A stretch of 64,000 nucleotides of DNA. Origin: JASLDZ01 sp964244065. GTDB lineage: Bacteria; Pseudomonadota; Alphaproteobacteria; Caulobacterales; Caulobacteraceae. How positions within the stretch are numbered: position 1 is the stretch's first letter; each line of letters starts with the position of its first letter. Below the pieces are notes generated by a model, which ran no database searches, was not told where the DNA came from, and saw only the letters and a list, made by a program, of their open reading frames with translations. The position numbers and the translations under genes were made by a program. Where the stretch lies: the NCBI GenBank assembly GCA_964244065.1, contig CAXTHH010000006.1, forward strand, positions 1-64,000, given 5' to 3'. Below, piece by piece: positions 33,304 to 41,551 of this stretch.

Positions 33304-34118
33304 CAGCGGTGCTCCCGGGCGAGCAGGTCCTTCAGCGCGTCGCCGCGCAGCTTGGCCGGGGCGCCCGGCCCGGCGGCGGGCGCGCGCCAGCCCTGGTTGA
33401 CCACCGTGAGCGCCTGGCGGCCCTCGCGCACCTTGAAGCGCGGGGCGACCTCCTCGACCACGAAGCTCTTGCCGCGCACGGTCATGTTCACCAGCCGCTC
33501 ACGCCCGTCACCGCCCACGGCGAAGACGGTGGGCAGGGTCACGCCCTCCGGCCACTGGAAGAAGGTGGCGCGCCCGTCGTCCCACACCTTGGACGGGATC
33601 AAGCCGCGCGCGCCCTCCCAGGCGTAGGCGAAGTTCCAGTCGCGCGGGTCGGGCTCGGGCGGCGCGGCGGGCTCGGCGGCCAGCAGCACAGGGGCGGGCG
33701 GCGGGGGCGGGTAGGTGAAGCGCACGGCGTACGCCAGCTCGTCACGCGCTGCGCCCGAGGGGGCGACGGAGAGCTCGAAGTTGTAGCGGCGACGGTCGGT
33801 GATCACCGTCATGTTGGTGTTGGCCGCGCGGTCGATCGGCTTCAGGAACAAGAGGTTGGCGCGCTTGTTGGGCGTGATCTGCCAGCCGAGCGCGTCGCCG
33901 GTGGAGACGTTCTCGATGCGCTCGTCCTCGGCGAACTCCAGCGTGAGGGCGTTGCCGAGGTAGCCGCGCAGGCGCACCACCTGGTCGGGATCGTAGCCCA
34001 CCGTGCGGATGCGCGCGTCCACCGCCCCCGGCCGCGGGGACTCGGAGGCGAGCGCGGGCGTCGTCAGGCCGAGCGCCAGCACCACTCCGAGGGCGCTGAT
34101 CCTCCCCATGCCGCGCAT
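33300..34118 (-). CDS. virB9: VirB9-type T4SS outer-membrane complex protein
   Basis: Periplasmic subunit of the T4SS core complex. Signal peptide ISALGVVLALGLTTPALA, then DARIRTVGYDPDQVVRLRGY, LTLEFAEDERIENVSTGD, NLLFLKPIDRAANTNMTVIT and the C-terminal domain RATFFQWPEGVTLPTVFAVG with GRQALTVVNQG. 272 aa from the ATG at 34118, but both candidate ATGs (34118 and 34109) fall inside a family-A repeat, and neither has a normal ribosome-binding site. The insertion of that repeat may have replaced the original 5' end. Confidence 0.92.
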   Translation of the reverse strand: MRGMGRISALGVVLALGLTTPALASESPRPGAVDARIRTVGYDPDQVVRLRGYLGNALTLEFAEDERIENVSTGDALGWQITPNKRANLLFLKPIDRAANTNMTVITDRRRYNFELSVAPSGAARDELAYAVRFTYPPPPPAPVLLAAEPAAPPEPDPRDWNFAYAWEGARGLIPSKVWDDGRATFFQWPEGVTLPTVFAVGGDGRERLVNMTVRGKSFVVEEVAPRFKVREGRQALTVVNQGWRAPAAGPGAPAKLRGDALKDLLAREHRW

Positions 34119-34252
34119 GGGGAGGTGGCGCGAAGCGACGGAGGGGCCGCACGGGAGTGCGGAAGACGCGGCGCCTGCGGCTTCCGTCCGGCTGCGCCGG
34201 CCGGCCCCCTCCCGGCCTTCGGCCGTACTCCCCCATCTGCGATGGGGAAGAG
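34101..34252. repeat. Palindromic intergenic repeat, family A copy 2
   Basis: CCTCCCCATGCCGCGCATGG-GGAGG hairpin with GGTGGCGCGAAGCGACGGAGGGG, closed by the inverted CCCCCTCC and CCCCATCTGCGATGGGG. Lies between virB8 and virB9 and covers the virB9 start. Confidence 0.8.
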
Positions 34253-34276
34253 GACGGGGTGCGGGTGCACACTCCC

Positions 34277-35008
34277 TCACGGCTGCAGCGGTCCCGCCGC
34301 GGGCGTGGCGGGGACGACCACGGCGCCGGTGGTCTCCGCGTCGCGGCGGTAGCGCGTGACCTGGAAGCCGAGCGGGTTCAGCCAGCGGTCCTCCAGCCGC
34401 AGGGGCGCGCCCGTCCAGCGGAAGGCCACGGCCGCCGTGTAGGGCTGGACCACCGCCTGGCCCGAGCCCGCGTCGCGCCGCTCGGCGTCGAAGCGCACCA
34501 GGGCGGTGGTGGGCGACAGCAGGGTCACGCTCTTGACCACCGCCCGCAGCACAGTGGCGCGTGGGTAGAGCACGAGCGGGCTCTGCGGGTTGGTGCGGGC
34601 CATGGCGCGGACGTAGGCTTCGCGGGCGTCGGGGGCCGACCAGACCTGCGCCTTGCGATAGTCCTGGGCTAGGGTGGTGGCGTCGAAGGTCTCGCGGGCG
34701 AGCACGTACTGGACGAGGAAGGACTGGGCCACCGCCTGGTTCTGCGTCAGCCGGCCGGGAGCGAGCGGCTGGGCCACCTGCACCGCGCCCGTCTGGCGGT
34801 CCACCAGGATGGCGTAGGGGCGCTCGGTCTTGAGCGGCAGGAGCGCGGCCAGGGCGATCGCCTCCAGCACCGCCACGGCGCAGGCGCCGGCGGCCACGAT
34901 CCAGGCGGTGCGACGGCTGGCGCGGCGCTGGGCCTCCAGGTCCTGCGCCCAGGTGGCCGCCTCGGCGTAGTGGGCCTGGCGCTTCAGGTCGGGGCGGGAG
35001 GCGGTCAC
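34277..35008 (-). CDS. virB8: VirB8-type T4SS inner-membrane assembly protein
   Basis: Bitopic assembly factor. Cytoplasmic N-terminus with YAEAATWAQDLEAQRRASRR, TM at about 36-58 (TAWIVAAGACAVAVLEAIAL), then the NTF2-like periplasmic domain with PYAILVDRQTGAVQVAQPL, NQAVAQSFLVQYVLARETFD and the late LEDRWLNPLGFQVTRYRRD typical of VirB8. The ATG overlaps the virB6 stop (35005-35008), so there is no room for a virB7 gene between them. Confidence 0.94.
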   Translation of the reverse strand: MTASRPDLKRQAHYAEAATWAQDLEAQRRASRRTAWIVAAGACAVAVLEAIALAALLPLKTERPYAILVDRQTGAVQVAQPLAPGRLTQNQAVAQSFLVQYVLARETFDATTLAQDYRKAQVWSAPDAREAYVRAMARTNPQSPLVLYPRATVLRAVVKSVTLLSPTTALVRFDAERRDAGSGQAVVQPYTAAVAFRWTGAPLRLEDRWLNPLGFQVTRYRRDAETTGAVVVPATPAAGPLQP

Positions 35009-36222
35009 GCGCGCACCTCGCTCTGGTCGCGCCGGTCGCCCGAGGCCGAGCGGCGCGGCCCGCCCACCCGCCGCCAGCTCTGGCCGAGCGGGGGCAGGGC
35101 GTCGGGCGCCGCGGTGCGGTCGGCGGCCACGGTGATGCGCCGCTCGCCGCCGGAGCCGTCGCCGGGCGCTCCGCCCGCCTCGCCCAGCCGTGCGTCACGA
35201 CGCTCCAAGGCGACGAGGGCGGCGGCGGCGCGGGCCGCACGGGCGGGCGCCGCGCTCGCGGCGTAGGCGGACTCGGGCGCGGCCGAAGGAGCGGCCCAGG
35301 CCTGAACCGTCCCGCTGGCGGCTTCGCGCTCCGGCCCCGAGCGGGGCAGGCGGAGGCCGCCGGCGATGGCCGCGCCCGCCCAGCCCAGGCCGGCGAGCAC
35401 GGCGGTGAACACGAGGCACAGCACCAGCACGGTGAGCGCGGGGCCGTCCTCCAGCCGCCCGTCCGCCTGCATCCGCACGAGCCGGACCAGGCTCGGCTCC
35501 AGCGCGGTGAGCTCCACGGCCAAGCCCAGCGTGACCGCCAGCGGGACCAGCGCGAAGGCGACCGCCGCCCGCAGCCAGCCCTCCAGCGCCCCGCGCGTGG
35601 CGTCGAACAGCAGCAGGGCCGCGAAGGCGGGCATGAGCGCCAGCAGCACCGCGAGCACCACCTTGGCCGCCAGGAGCACGCCGACGGTGGACAGCAGCAG
35701 CAGCACCGCCGAGCCGTTCAGCGCCGCCGCCGAGAAGGCAACACCCCCCAGCAGCGGCGAGGCCGCGCCCGCCCGCCCGGCGTAGGCCCCCGCGGCGGTG
35801 GTCAGCACCTCCCAGGCGGTCTGCAGGCCGGCGAAGGGCTCGCCGCGGAAGGCCGAGCCCGCCGGCTGCACCGCGCCCAGCATGCGCGAGGCGATGTCGG
35901 CGGGGCCGCGGAACAGGGCGTCGTAGACCACCGTCTGATACGGCCCCCAGCTGGTGGCGAGCAGCAGCACCAGCCCGATCTTCAGCACGGAGATCGTCGC
36001 CCCGCCCACCGTCAGCCCGCCCCGGCCCAGGATCAGCCGCAGGCCGATGAACGCCACGTAGAGCGTGAGCAGCGCGGTGACGACGGGCAGCACCGGCCCG
36101 TCCGGCCGCGCCAGGGCGGCGTAGGCGTCGGCGGTCAGGCCCTGCACGTTGCAGTCCACCCCGTCGATCAGCCCGCGGATCAGCGGCGCGTCGGGCGCGG
36201 CGGCGGGGCACAGCGCGGGCAT
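35005..36222 (-). CDS. virB6: VirB6-type polytopic T4SS membrane protein
   Basis: Inner-membrane channel component, 405 aa. Starts MPALCPAAAPDAPLIRGLID with GGAGGAGAG upstream. Several TM segments: LPVVTALLTLYVAFIGLRLI, ISVLKIGLVLLLATSWGPYQ, ALNGSAVLLLLSTVGVLLAA, VLAVLLALMPAFAALLLFDA, ALTVLVLCLVFTAVLAGLG. A hydrophilic Ala/Arg-rich tail of about 110 residues ends DRRDQSEVRA. Overlaps virB8. The 184 bp before it hold a repeat and no virB5. Confidence 0.92.
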   Translation of the reverse strand: MPALCPAAAPDAPLIRGLIDGVDCNVQGLTADAYAALARPDGPVLPVVTALLTLYVAFIGLRLILGRGGLTVGGATISVLKIGLVLLLATSWGPYQTVVYDALFRGPADIASRMLGAVQPAGSAFRGEPFAGLQTAWEVLTTAAGAYAGRAGAASPLLGGVAFSAAALNGSAVLLLLSTVGVLLAAKVVLAVLLALMPAFAALLLFDATRGALEGWLRAAVAFALVPLAVTLGLAVELTALEPSLVRLVRMQADGRLEDGPALTVLVLCLVFTAVLAGLGWAGAAIAGGLRLPRSGPEREAASGTVQAWAAPSAAPESAYAASAAPARAARAAAALVALERRDARLGEAGGAPGDGSGGERRITVAADRTAAPDALPPLGQSWRRVGGPRRSASGDRRDQSEVRA

Positions 36223-36232
36223 CAGGCTCTCT

Positions 36233-36388
36233 CCTCCCCCATGCCGTGCATGGGGGAGTACCCCGGAGGGGGGAGGGGGCCGGCGGGCGCAGCCCGCCGG
36301 AACACCGCTTCGCTGGGGCTTCCGCGCTCGCGCGCGGCCCCTCCGGCCCTCCGGGCCACCTCCCCATGCGTAGCATGGGGAGGGAGGA
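36233..36388. repeat. Palindromic intergenic repeat, family A copy 3
   Basis: CTCCCCCATGCCGTGCATGG-GGGAG hairpin, GGAGGGGGGAGGGGGCCGGC, then the inverted GGCCCCTCCGGCCCTCC and CCTCCCCATGCGTAGCATGG-GGAGG. It fills the gap between virB4 and virB6, the place where virB5 lies in complete clusters. Confidence 0.8.
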
Positions 36389-36406
36389 CGGTTCGGGGCG
36401 GCGTGG

Positions 36407-38794
36407 TCATGCGGCCCTCGCATTCGGGCGCGTGCCGGCGCGGGCCAGGAGCTCGGGCATCCAGGCCTCCGGATCGTCGCCGACGCGGGCGCGGATCTCG
36501 TCCAGCAGGCGCACGGTGCGCTCGCGGCCGCTGAGCACGGTCAAGAGCTCCGGGTGGCCGTTCAGGTTCAGACGCGCGACCACGCTGTCGGCCCCGTGCT
36601 TGATCAGGAAGGCGTGGCTGGTCTCGGGCAGGGTGCGCACCAGGTCGAGCTCGTGGGCGGAGAGGCCGAAGCCGTCCATGTACTCGTGCGCCTGCGCCTT
36701 GGGGTTGGCCATGAAGATCTGCGTGGCCGCCTGCTCCACGATGGCGCTGGCGATGCGGCTCTCCAGGGCGTCGGCGGCGCTCTGGGTGGCGAAGCCGACC
36801 AGGGCGTTGCGCTTGCGGACCGTCTTCTCCCAGTCGCGGATGCGGGCGGTGAAGACCTCGTCGTCCAGCGCCTTCCAGCCCTCGTCAACCACGATCAGGG
36901 TGGGCGTGCCGTCCAGCCGCTGCTCCACCCGGTGGAACAGGTAGAGCATGGCGGGGGAGCGCAGCAGCGGCGCGTCGAGGATGCGCGTGATGTCCACGCC
37001 CAGGGTCTCGGCGTCGAGGTCTAGACGGTCCTCGGCGTTGTCGAACAGCCAGGCGTGCTCGCCCGCGCCGTGCCAGGGGGCGAGGCGGGCGGCGAGGTCG
37101 CTGGCGGTGGCCCGGCCCGCGCCCCGGAACAGCTCCGCGAAGAAGCGCAGGCGGCGGAAGGCGGGGGCCTGGTCGTAGTTGGCGTCCACCGCCTCCTTGA
37201 TCCGCTGCAGGTCCTCTGGCGTGGAGGCCCCCGTCAGCAGCGCCGCCCAGCTGTTCAGGAAGGCGCGGTTCTCTCCCGAGTCGGGCAGCAGCAGCGGGTT
37301 GAAGCCGGTGGGCTCGCCGGGGCGAAGCGCGTCGTAGCGGCCGCCCATGGCGCGCAGCGCGATCTCCATGCCCCGGTCCTTGTCGAAGACCACGATCCGC
37401 GGGCGGAAGCGGCGCGCCTGCGCCAGCAGGAAGCCCAGCACCACCGTCTTGCCCGAGCCGGAGGGGCCGATGACGGTGAAGTTGCCGAGGTCGCCCTTGT
37501 GGAAGTTGAAATGGTACGGCCCGGCGCTGGTGGTCTCCAGGATCGTCACCGCGTCGCCCCAGGGATTGCCCTCCGCCCGGCCCACCGGGAAGTTGTGGCC
37601 GCTGGCCAGCCCCGCGAAGTTGGCGGTGGACACCAGCGCCCGGCGCGCCACGTCCTTCAGGTTGCCCGGGAACTGCCCCCAGAAGGCCGCCTCCAGGTTC
37701 ACGTCCTCGCGCACGGCGATCACGCCCGTGTCGGTGAAGGCGCTCTGCACCTCGCCCACCGCAGCGTCGAGCGCGGCCAGGGTCTCGGCCTTCACCATCA
37801 CCGTCAGGTGGTGCTCGCCGAACAGGGAGCGGCCGCTGGCCACGTCGTCGCGCGCCTGCTCCAGGCCGGCGCGGAGCGAGCGGGCGGCGTCGTCGGCGGC
37901 GCGGGAGCGGCGCAGGGCCAGGTTCATCCGCTCGAGCGTCGGCTGGCGGTCGACGAAGGCGAAGCTCTGGCTGACCGTCATCTCGACGGGCAGGCGCAGG
38001 AGGTCGTCGAGCATCCCCGGCGCGGTCTCGGGCGGGTAGTCCTTGATCGAGACCATGGCCGCGAACTGCCGGGGCAGGGCCCCCGCGCGCGCCAATTCCA
38101 GCGCCTCCGTCCCGAAGGTGATCCGGCGATAGGGCAGGTAGCGGCCGAGGTCCGACGGCGGGAGCAGCACCGGCCGCATCTCGCCGTTGTAGAGCGCCGA
38201 CAGGAATTCCAGGAGCTCGGAGGCCGGGCCGCGCGGTGTGTCGTACGCGCTGAGCACGCGCGCCCCGTAGGACTGGAGCGCGGCGAGCAGGCTCTCGCGG
38301 GCGGCGTCCAGCTCGCGCAGGTCGCGCGCGTTCTCGACCGCGGCGCCTGGGTGCTCCTGCCGCCCTTGCAAGTGGCGGAGCAGGCCGTCGGCCCAGCCCG
38401 CGCGGCCCTGCAGCGGCCGGCGCGTCAGCGTCAGGAACAAGTCGTTGACGTACAGCCGGCGGGCGGCGAGGCGGGCGCGCCAGGCTTCGTCCAGCCCGCG
38501 GGAGAAGGCGTCGGGGAAGTCGCCCTGGAGCTCGGGGCTGACCTCGCGGCGGATCACGTGGCTGTGCACGGCGAAGCGGCTGGAGCCGATGGCGCGCAGC
38601 ATCACCTCGCGCACCGCCTTGCGCTGGTTCAGCTCGTCCGTGTCCGCGGTCTCGAACGGCAGGCCCTGGAGGTGCAGCACCTGCATCAGCTGGCCGTCGC
38701 GCGTCTCCAGCGTGCGGTCGTCCACGTGGCGCGCGTAGGGCAGGCGGTCGCCGGCCTGCGCCTCACGCCGGGCGAGGACGGCGGCGGGGCTCAC
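36407..38794 (-). CDS. virB4: VirB4-type T4SS ATPase
   Basis: Largest ATPase of the system, 795 aa from GTG at 38794, which overlaps the virB3 stop. N-terminal part: RLPYARHVDDRTLETRDGQL, RFAVHSHVIRREVSPELQGD, LDEAWRARLAARRLYVNDLF. Walker A is FTVIGPSGSGKTVVLGFLLA near 445 and Walker B TPTLIVVDEGWKALDDEVFT near 640, with VGFATQSAADALESRIAS next. Ends DPEAWMPELLARAGTRPNAR. Full-length; no VirB3 fusion. Confidence 0.96.
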   Translation of the reverse strand: MSPAAVLARREAQAGDRLPYARHVDDRTLETRDGQLMQVLHLQGLPFETADTDELNQRKAVREVMLRAIGSSRFAVHSHVIRREVSPELQGDFPDAFSRGLDEAWRARLAARRLYVNDLFLTLTRRPLQGRAGWADGLLRHLQGRQEHPGAAVENARDLRELDAARESLLAALQSYGARVLSAYDTPRGPASELLEFLSALYNGEMRPVLLPPSDLGRYLPYRRITFGTEALELARAGALPRQFAAMVSIKDYPPETAPGMLDDLLRLPVEMTVSQSFAFVDRQPTLERMNLALRRSRAADDAARSLRAGLEQARDDVASGRSLFGEHHLTVMVKAETLAALDAAVGEVQSAFTDTGVIAVREDVNLEAAFWGQFPGNLKDVARRALVSTANFAGLASGHNFPVGRAEGNPWGDAVTILETTSAGPYHFNFHKGDLGNFTVIGPSGSGKTVVLGFLLAQARRFRPRIVVFDKDRGMEIALRAMGGRYDALRPGEPTGFNPLLLPDSGENRAFLNSWAALLTGASTPEDLQRIKEAVDANYDQAPAFRRLRFFAELFRGAGRATASDLAARLAPWHGAGEHAWLFDNAEDRLDLDAETLGVDITRILDAPLLRSPAMLYLFHRVEQRLDGTPTLIVVDEGWKALDDEVFTARIRDWEKTVRKRNALVGFATQSAADALESRIASAIVEQAATQIFMANPKAQAHEYMDGFGLSAHELDLVRTLPETSHAFLIKHGADSVVARLNLNGHPELLTVLSGRERTVRLLDEIRARVGDDPEAWMPELLARAGTRPNARAA

Positions 38795-39075
38795 GGGCGG
38801 TAGCTGTTGGCGCGCCAGTGCGCGTGGTTGCGCACGCGCGGGTGCCGGCTGGCGCGCACGAACCACAGGTCGAAGATACGAGGCTCGCGCAGACAGGCGA
38901 GGTAGCCGGCCAGGTGGATCACGAGGGCTGCGGCGAGCGCCCACAGGCTCTTGGTGATCAGGAACAGCTCGGCGGTGACCACGCCGTTCAGCACGAAGAA
39001 TCCGTAGGTCACGCCCGCGAACATCTGCGGCCGCGTGAGCGCGGTGAACACGGGGTCGCGCTGCAGCTCCGGCAC
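38791..39075 (-). CDS. virB3: VirB3-type T4SS protein
   Basis: 94 aa with the pattern DPVFTALTRPQMFAGVTYGF and two TM segments (FFVLNGVVTAELFLITKSLW; LAAALVIHLAGYLACL), then EPRIFDLWFVRASRHPRVRN, as in VirB3. Follows virB2 with a 4-bp gap and overlaps virB4. Confidence 0.92.
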   Translation of the reverse strand: MPELQRDPVFTALTRPQMFAGVTYGFFVLNGVVTAELFLITKSLWALAAALVIHLAGYLACLREPRIFDLWFVRASRHPRVRNHAHWRANSYRP

Positions 39076-39079
39076 GGCG

Positions 39080-39376
39080 CTACGGCCCGCCCGCCGCCTG
39101 GCGGATGCCGCCCACGATGGAGGCCGCGCCGAACAGGATGAAGCAGCCCAGGATCACCGTCGCGCCATAGCGCCAGTTCATCCGCCCGGTGAGCATCATG
39201 AAGCCCACCGCGGCCACGGCGATCACCGCCACCACGGTGGCCACGTTGCCCAGGAGCGTACCCTGCAGCCAGCTCACCGCGCTCAGGATGGGGCCGGACC
39301 CCTGCGGGTCGTAGCTCTGGGCGCGGGCGGCGCCCGCGGTCAGCGCGAGCACGGCGGGGGCGAGGAAGCGCTTCAC
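39080..39376 (-). CDS. virB2: VirB2/TrbC-type pilin
   Basis: 98-aa prepilin. Signal peptide KRFLAPAVLALTAGAARAQS, then the two hydrophobic helices of the mature pilin (GNVATVVAVIAVAAVGFMML; YGATVILGCFILFGAASIVG) joined by a polar TGRMNWR loop. Overlaps virB1 by 4 bp. Confidence 0.93.
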   Translation of the reverse strand: MKRFLAPAVLALTAGAARAQSYDPQGSGPILSAVSWLQGTLLGNVATVVAVIAVAAVGFMMLTGRMNWRYGATVILGCFILFGAASIVGGIRQAAGGP

Positions 39377-39975
39377 GGCGTGGGCTCCAGGTCGGCGACG
39401 ACGGCCGGGATGGGGGCGAGCACGGGCAGCGCGGCGGCGCGCGCCAGCACCCGGCGCACATAGGCCTGCGTCTCGGCATACGGCGGCACGCCGCCGAAGC
39501 GCAGCACGGCGCCCGGCCCGGCGTTGTAGGCCGCCAGCGCCAGCCGCACGTCGCCGAACCGGCCCAGCATGCGGGAAAGGTAGGCGGCGCCGCCCTCTAT
39601 GTTGGCGCGCAGATCGCCGGCGTCGACGCCCAGCTCGCGGGCGGTGGCGGGCATCAGCTGCATGACCCCGAGCGCGCCCTTGGGCGAGCGCGCGCTCTGG
39701 GCGAAGCCGGACTCCTGCGCCGCCACCGCGCGCACCAGCCGCGCGTCCACGCCGTGGCGGTGGGCGGCCTCGTTCAGCGCGAGCTCGACGGGCGCGGCGC
39801 GGAGCGCGGGGGCGGCCTGCGGCAGGAGCGGGCGGACGCCCGCGGCGGTGGTCACCGCGGGGCCGGCGAGCACGGTCACGGCGCCGCCGTCCCCGATCTC
39901 CAGCACCTGCGCGGCCGCCGGTGCGCCCGAGAGGAGCGACAGGAAGAGGCCCGCTCCGACGATGACGCGACGCAT
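39373..39975 (-). CDS. virB1: VirB1-type lytic transglycosylase
   Basis: Opens peptidoglycan for T4SS assembly. Signal peptide VIVGAGLFLSLLSGAPAAAQ, then SLT domain: VRAVAAQESGFAQSARSPKG with catalytic Glu, LGVMQLMPATARELGV, and LALAAYNAGPGAVLRFGGVP with YAETQAYVRRVL. 200 aa. First gene of the operon; its promoter faces the plus-strand gene at 40142 across 166 bp. Confidence 0.94.
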   Translation of the reverse strand: MRRVIVGAGLFLSLLSGAPAAAQVLEIGDGGAVTVLAGPAVTTAAGVRPLLPQAAPALRAAPVELALNEAAHRHGVDARLVRAVAAQESGFAQSARSPKGALGVMQLMPATARELGVDAGDLRANIEGGAAYLSRMLGRFGDVRLALAAYNAGPGAVLRFGGVPPYAETQAYVRRVLARAAALPVLAPIPAVVADLEPTP

Positions 39976-40141
39976 GGGCTCCCTCGGGTACAGCCGACCC
40001 AGGCCAAGCCTCCTACACGCGCGGGGCCGGCCGCGGTCTGCGGCGCTTGGACGCGCGAAGGGGCGGCGTGTCGCGGGGCGGCGGGCGGCGCCCCGGTGCT
40101 AAGCCGTGCGGGCGGAGGGCGCCGCGCGGAGTGCGAGTGCG

Positions 40142-41551
40142 ATGACGACGCTGACGGGCGGCGATATCCCGATCGAGTTCGGCCAGCTGAACCTCGCCCG
40201 CGTGCTGACGGGCCAGGTCAATACGGCCGAGGCGGGCGTGATCCGCCTCAGCTACCCGGACGGGTCGGCCGACGAGCTGACGGGGACGTTCCGCTACGAC
40301 GCCTCGGGCGCCCTGGCCGGCGGCACGCTGACCGGCGCGTCGGAGACGCTGAACGGCCGGGTGCTGTTCAGCGCGACGGGCGTGTCGCTGCCGGTGGAGA
40401 CCTTCGTCGCCCTGGCGCGCGCCGGCGACAACGCCGGGCTGCTGACCGCCGTGTTCGCGGGTGCGGACGTCATCAAGGGCTCCACCGGCGCCGACGTGCT
40501 CCGCGGCTACGCCGGCGACGACCGCTTCGTCGCCTCGGGCGGAGCCGACACGGTGGACGGGGGCGCGGGCTCCAACACGCTGCAGCTCGGCGGGGCCTAC
40601 AGCGCCTACGTCGTGACCTCGACGGGGGCGGGCGCCTGGACGCTGGTGGACGGCCGCGCGGGCTCGCCGGACGGCCGCATCACAGCGACCTCGGTGCAGA
40701 AGCTGGAGTTCCTCGACGGGACGCTGACGCTCGCCACGCCGCCGAGCGCCGCCACCGTGGCGACGCTGGACGCCGCCTTCGCCAACCTGAGCCGCGCGCC
40801 GGTGAACGCGCCGGCGACCATGGCGGCCACCGTCACGCTCGCGGACGGGTCGGTCGTGCCGGGCGCGCTGTACACGGCCAAACAGGGGCTGATCGACCTG
40901 GCCGTGCGGGTGGACTCGGGCGCGATCACGCTGATCGCGGCGCAGGCCCAGGTCGCCCACCTGTTCGACAGCACGACCTCGGTGGCGACGCTCGCCTACC
41001 AGTTCTTCACGGGCCGGACGCCGCTGGCGCAGGGCTACGACTACCTCGTCTCCAGCACGGGGAACGCGACCGACCTGAACGATCCCTACTACGCCCGCTT
41101 CACGGCCGAGAACCGGTACATCAACTTCGCCGTGAACCTCGGGCGGTACGGCGAGGGGCGGGCGACGTTCGAGGCGCGCTACGGCGCGCTGAGCCTGACG
41201 GACACGCTGAAGGCGGCCTACCAGGAGGTCTTCGGCTTCGCCGCGGATGACGCCAAGGTCTCCGCGATCCTGAACGCGCCCACGGGGCTGCCGGGCGTGG
41301 CCACCCGGGCGGACTACCTCGCCGACTATGGCGGGGACGGCCCCGGGGGCGTCGGGACCAAGGCGGCGCTGGTCGGCTACCTGCTGGTCGAAGCGGTCAA
41401 GGCCGACCTCGGGACCTACGCCAGGGCCAACGACGCCTTCCTCGCCGCCCTGGCGGCCGGCTCGGCGCAGTTCAACGTGGACCTGAAGGCCGCCTACGGC
41501 GCCGCGGGCGCCCCCCTGATCGGCCTGCACGACGACGGGAGCGCCTGGTGA
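40142..41551 (+). CDS. Secreted protein with RTX-like unit and RsaA-like anchoring domain
   Basis: 469 aa, ATG at 40142, no Sec signal. Residues about 110-150 hold a short RTX-type Ca-binding stretch (GSTGADVLRGYAGDDRFVAS, GGADTVDGGAGSNTLQLGG), typical of type I secretion substrates. The C-terminal half (about 200-440) resembles, from memory, the N-terminal LPS-anchoring domain of Caulobacter RsaA: LAYQFFTGRTPLAQGYDYLV, GNATDLNDPYYARFTAENRY, INFAVNLGRYGEGRATFEAR. Here the order is reversed: RTX first, anchor last. No type I exporter lies nearby. Likely held on the cell surface through LPS. Its stop overlaps the PagL-like gene. Confidence 0.78.
   Translation: MTTLTGGDIPIEFGQLNLARVLTGQVNTAEAGVIRLSYPDGSADELTGTFRYDASGALAGGTLTGASETLNGRVLFSATGVSLPVETFVALARAGDNAGLLTAVFAGADVIKGSTGADVLRGYAGDDRFVASGGADTVDGGAGSNTLQLGGAYSAYVVTSTGAGAWTLVDGRAGSPDGRITATSVQKLEFLDGTLTLATPPSAATVATLDAAFANLSRAPVNAPATMAATVTLADGSVVPGALYTAKQGLIDLAVRVDSGAITLIAAQAQVAHLFDSTTSVATLAYQFFTGRTPLAQGYDYLVSSTGNATDLNDPYYARFTAENRYINFAVNLGRYGEGRATFEARYGALSLTDTLKAAYQEVFGFAADDAKVSAILNAPTGLPGVATRADYLADYGGDGPGGVGTKAALVGYLLVEAVKADLGTYARANDAFLAALAAGSAQFNVDLKAAYGAAGAPLIGLHDDGSAW

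Noticed and set aside
33300..35240. A 646-aa version of VirB9 extended upstream
   Set aside because: The extra N-terminus is antisense-like Pro/Arg-rich sequence across the repeat and virB8; the signal peptide at 34118/34109 marks the real start.
36407..38944. VirB4 with 50 extra N-terminal residues
   Set aside because: These overlap virB3 in another frame; the GTG at 38794 overlapping the virB3 stop is the normal operon join.
30904..39975. The virB operon as part of an integrative conjugative element
   Set aside because: No relaxase, coupling protein, integrase or att repeats were seen around it.
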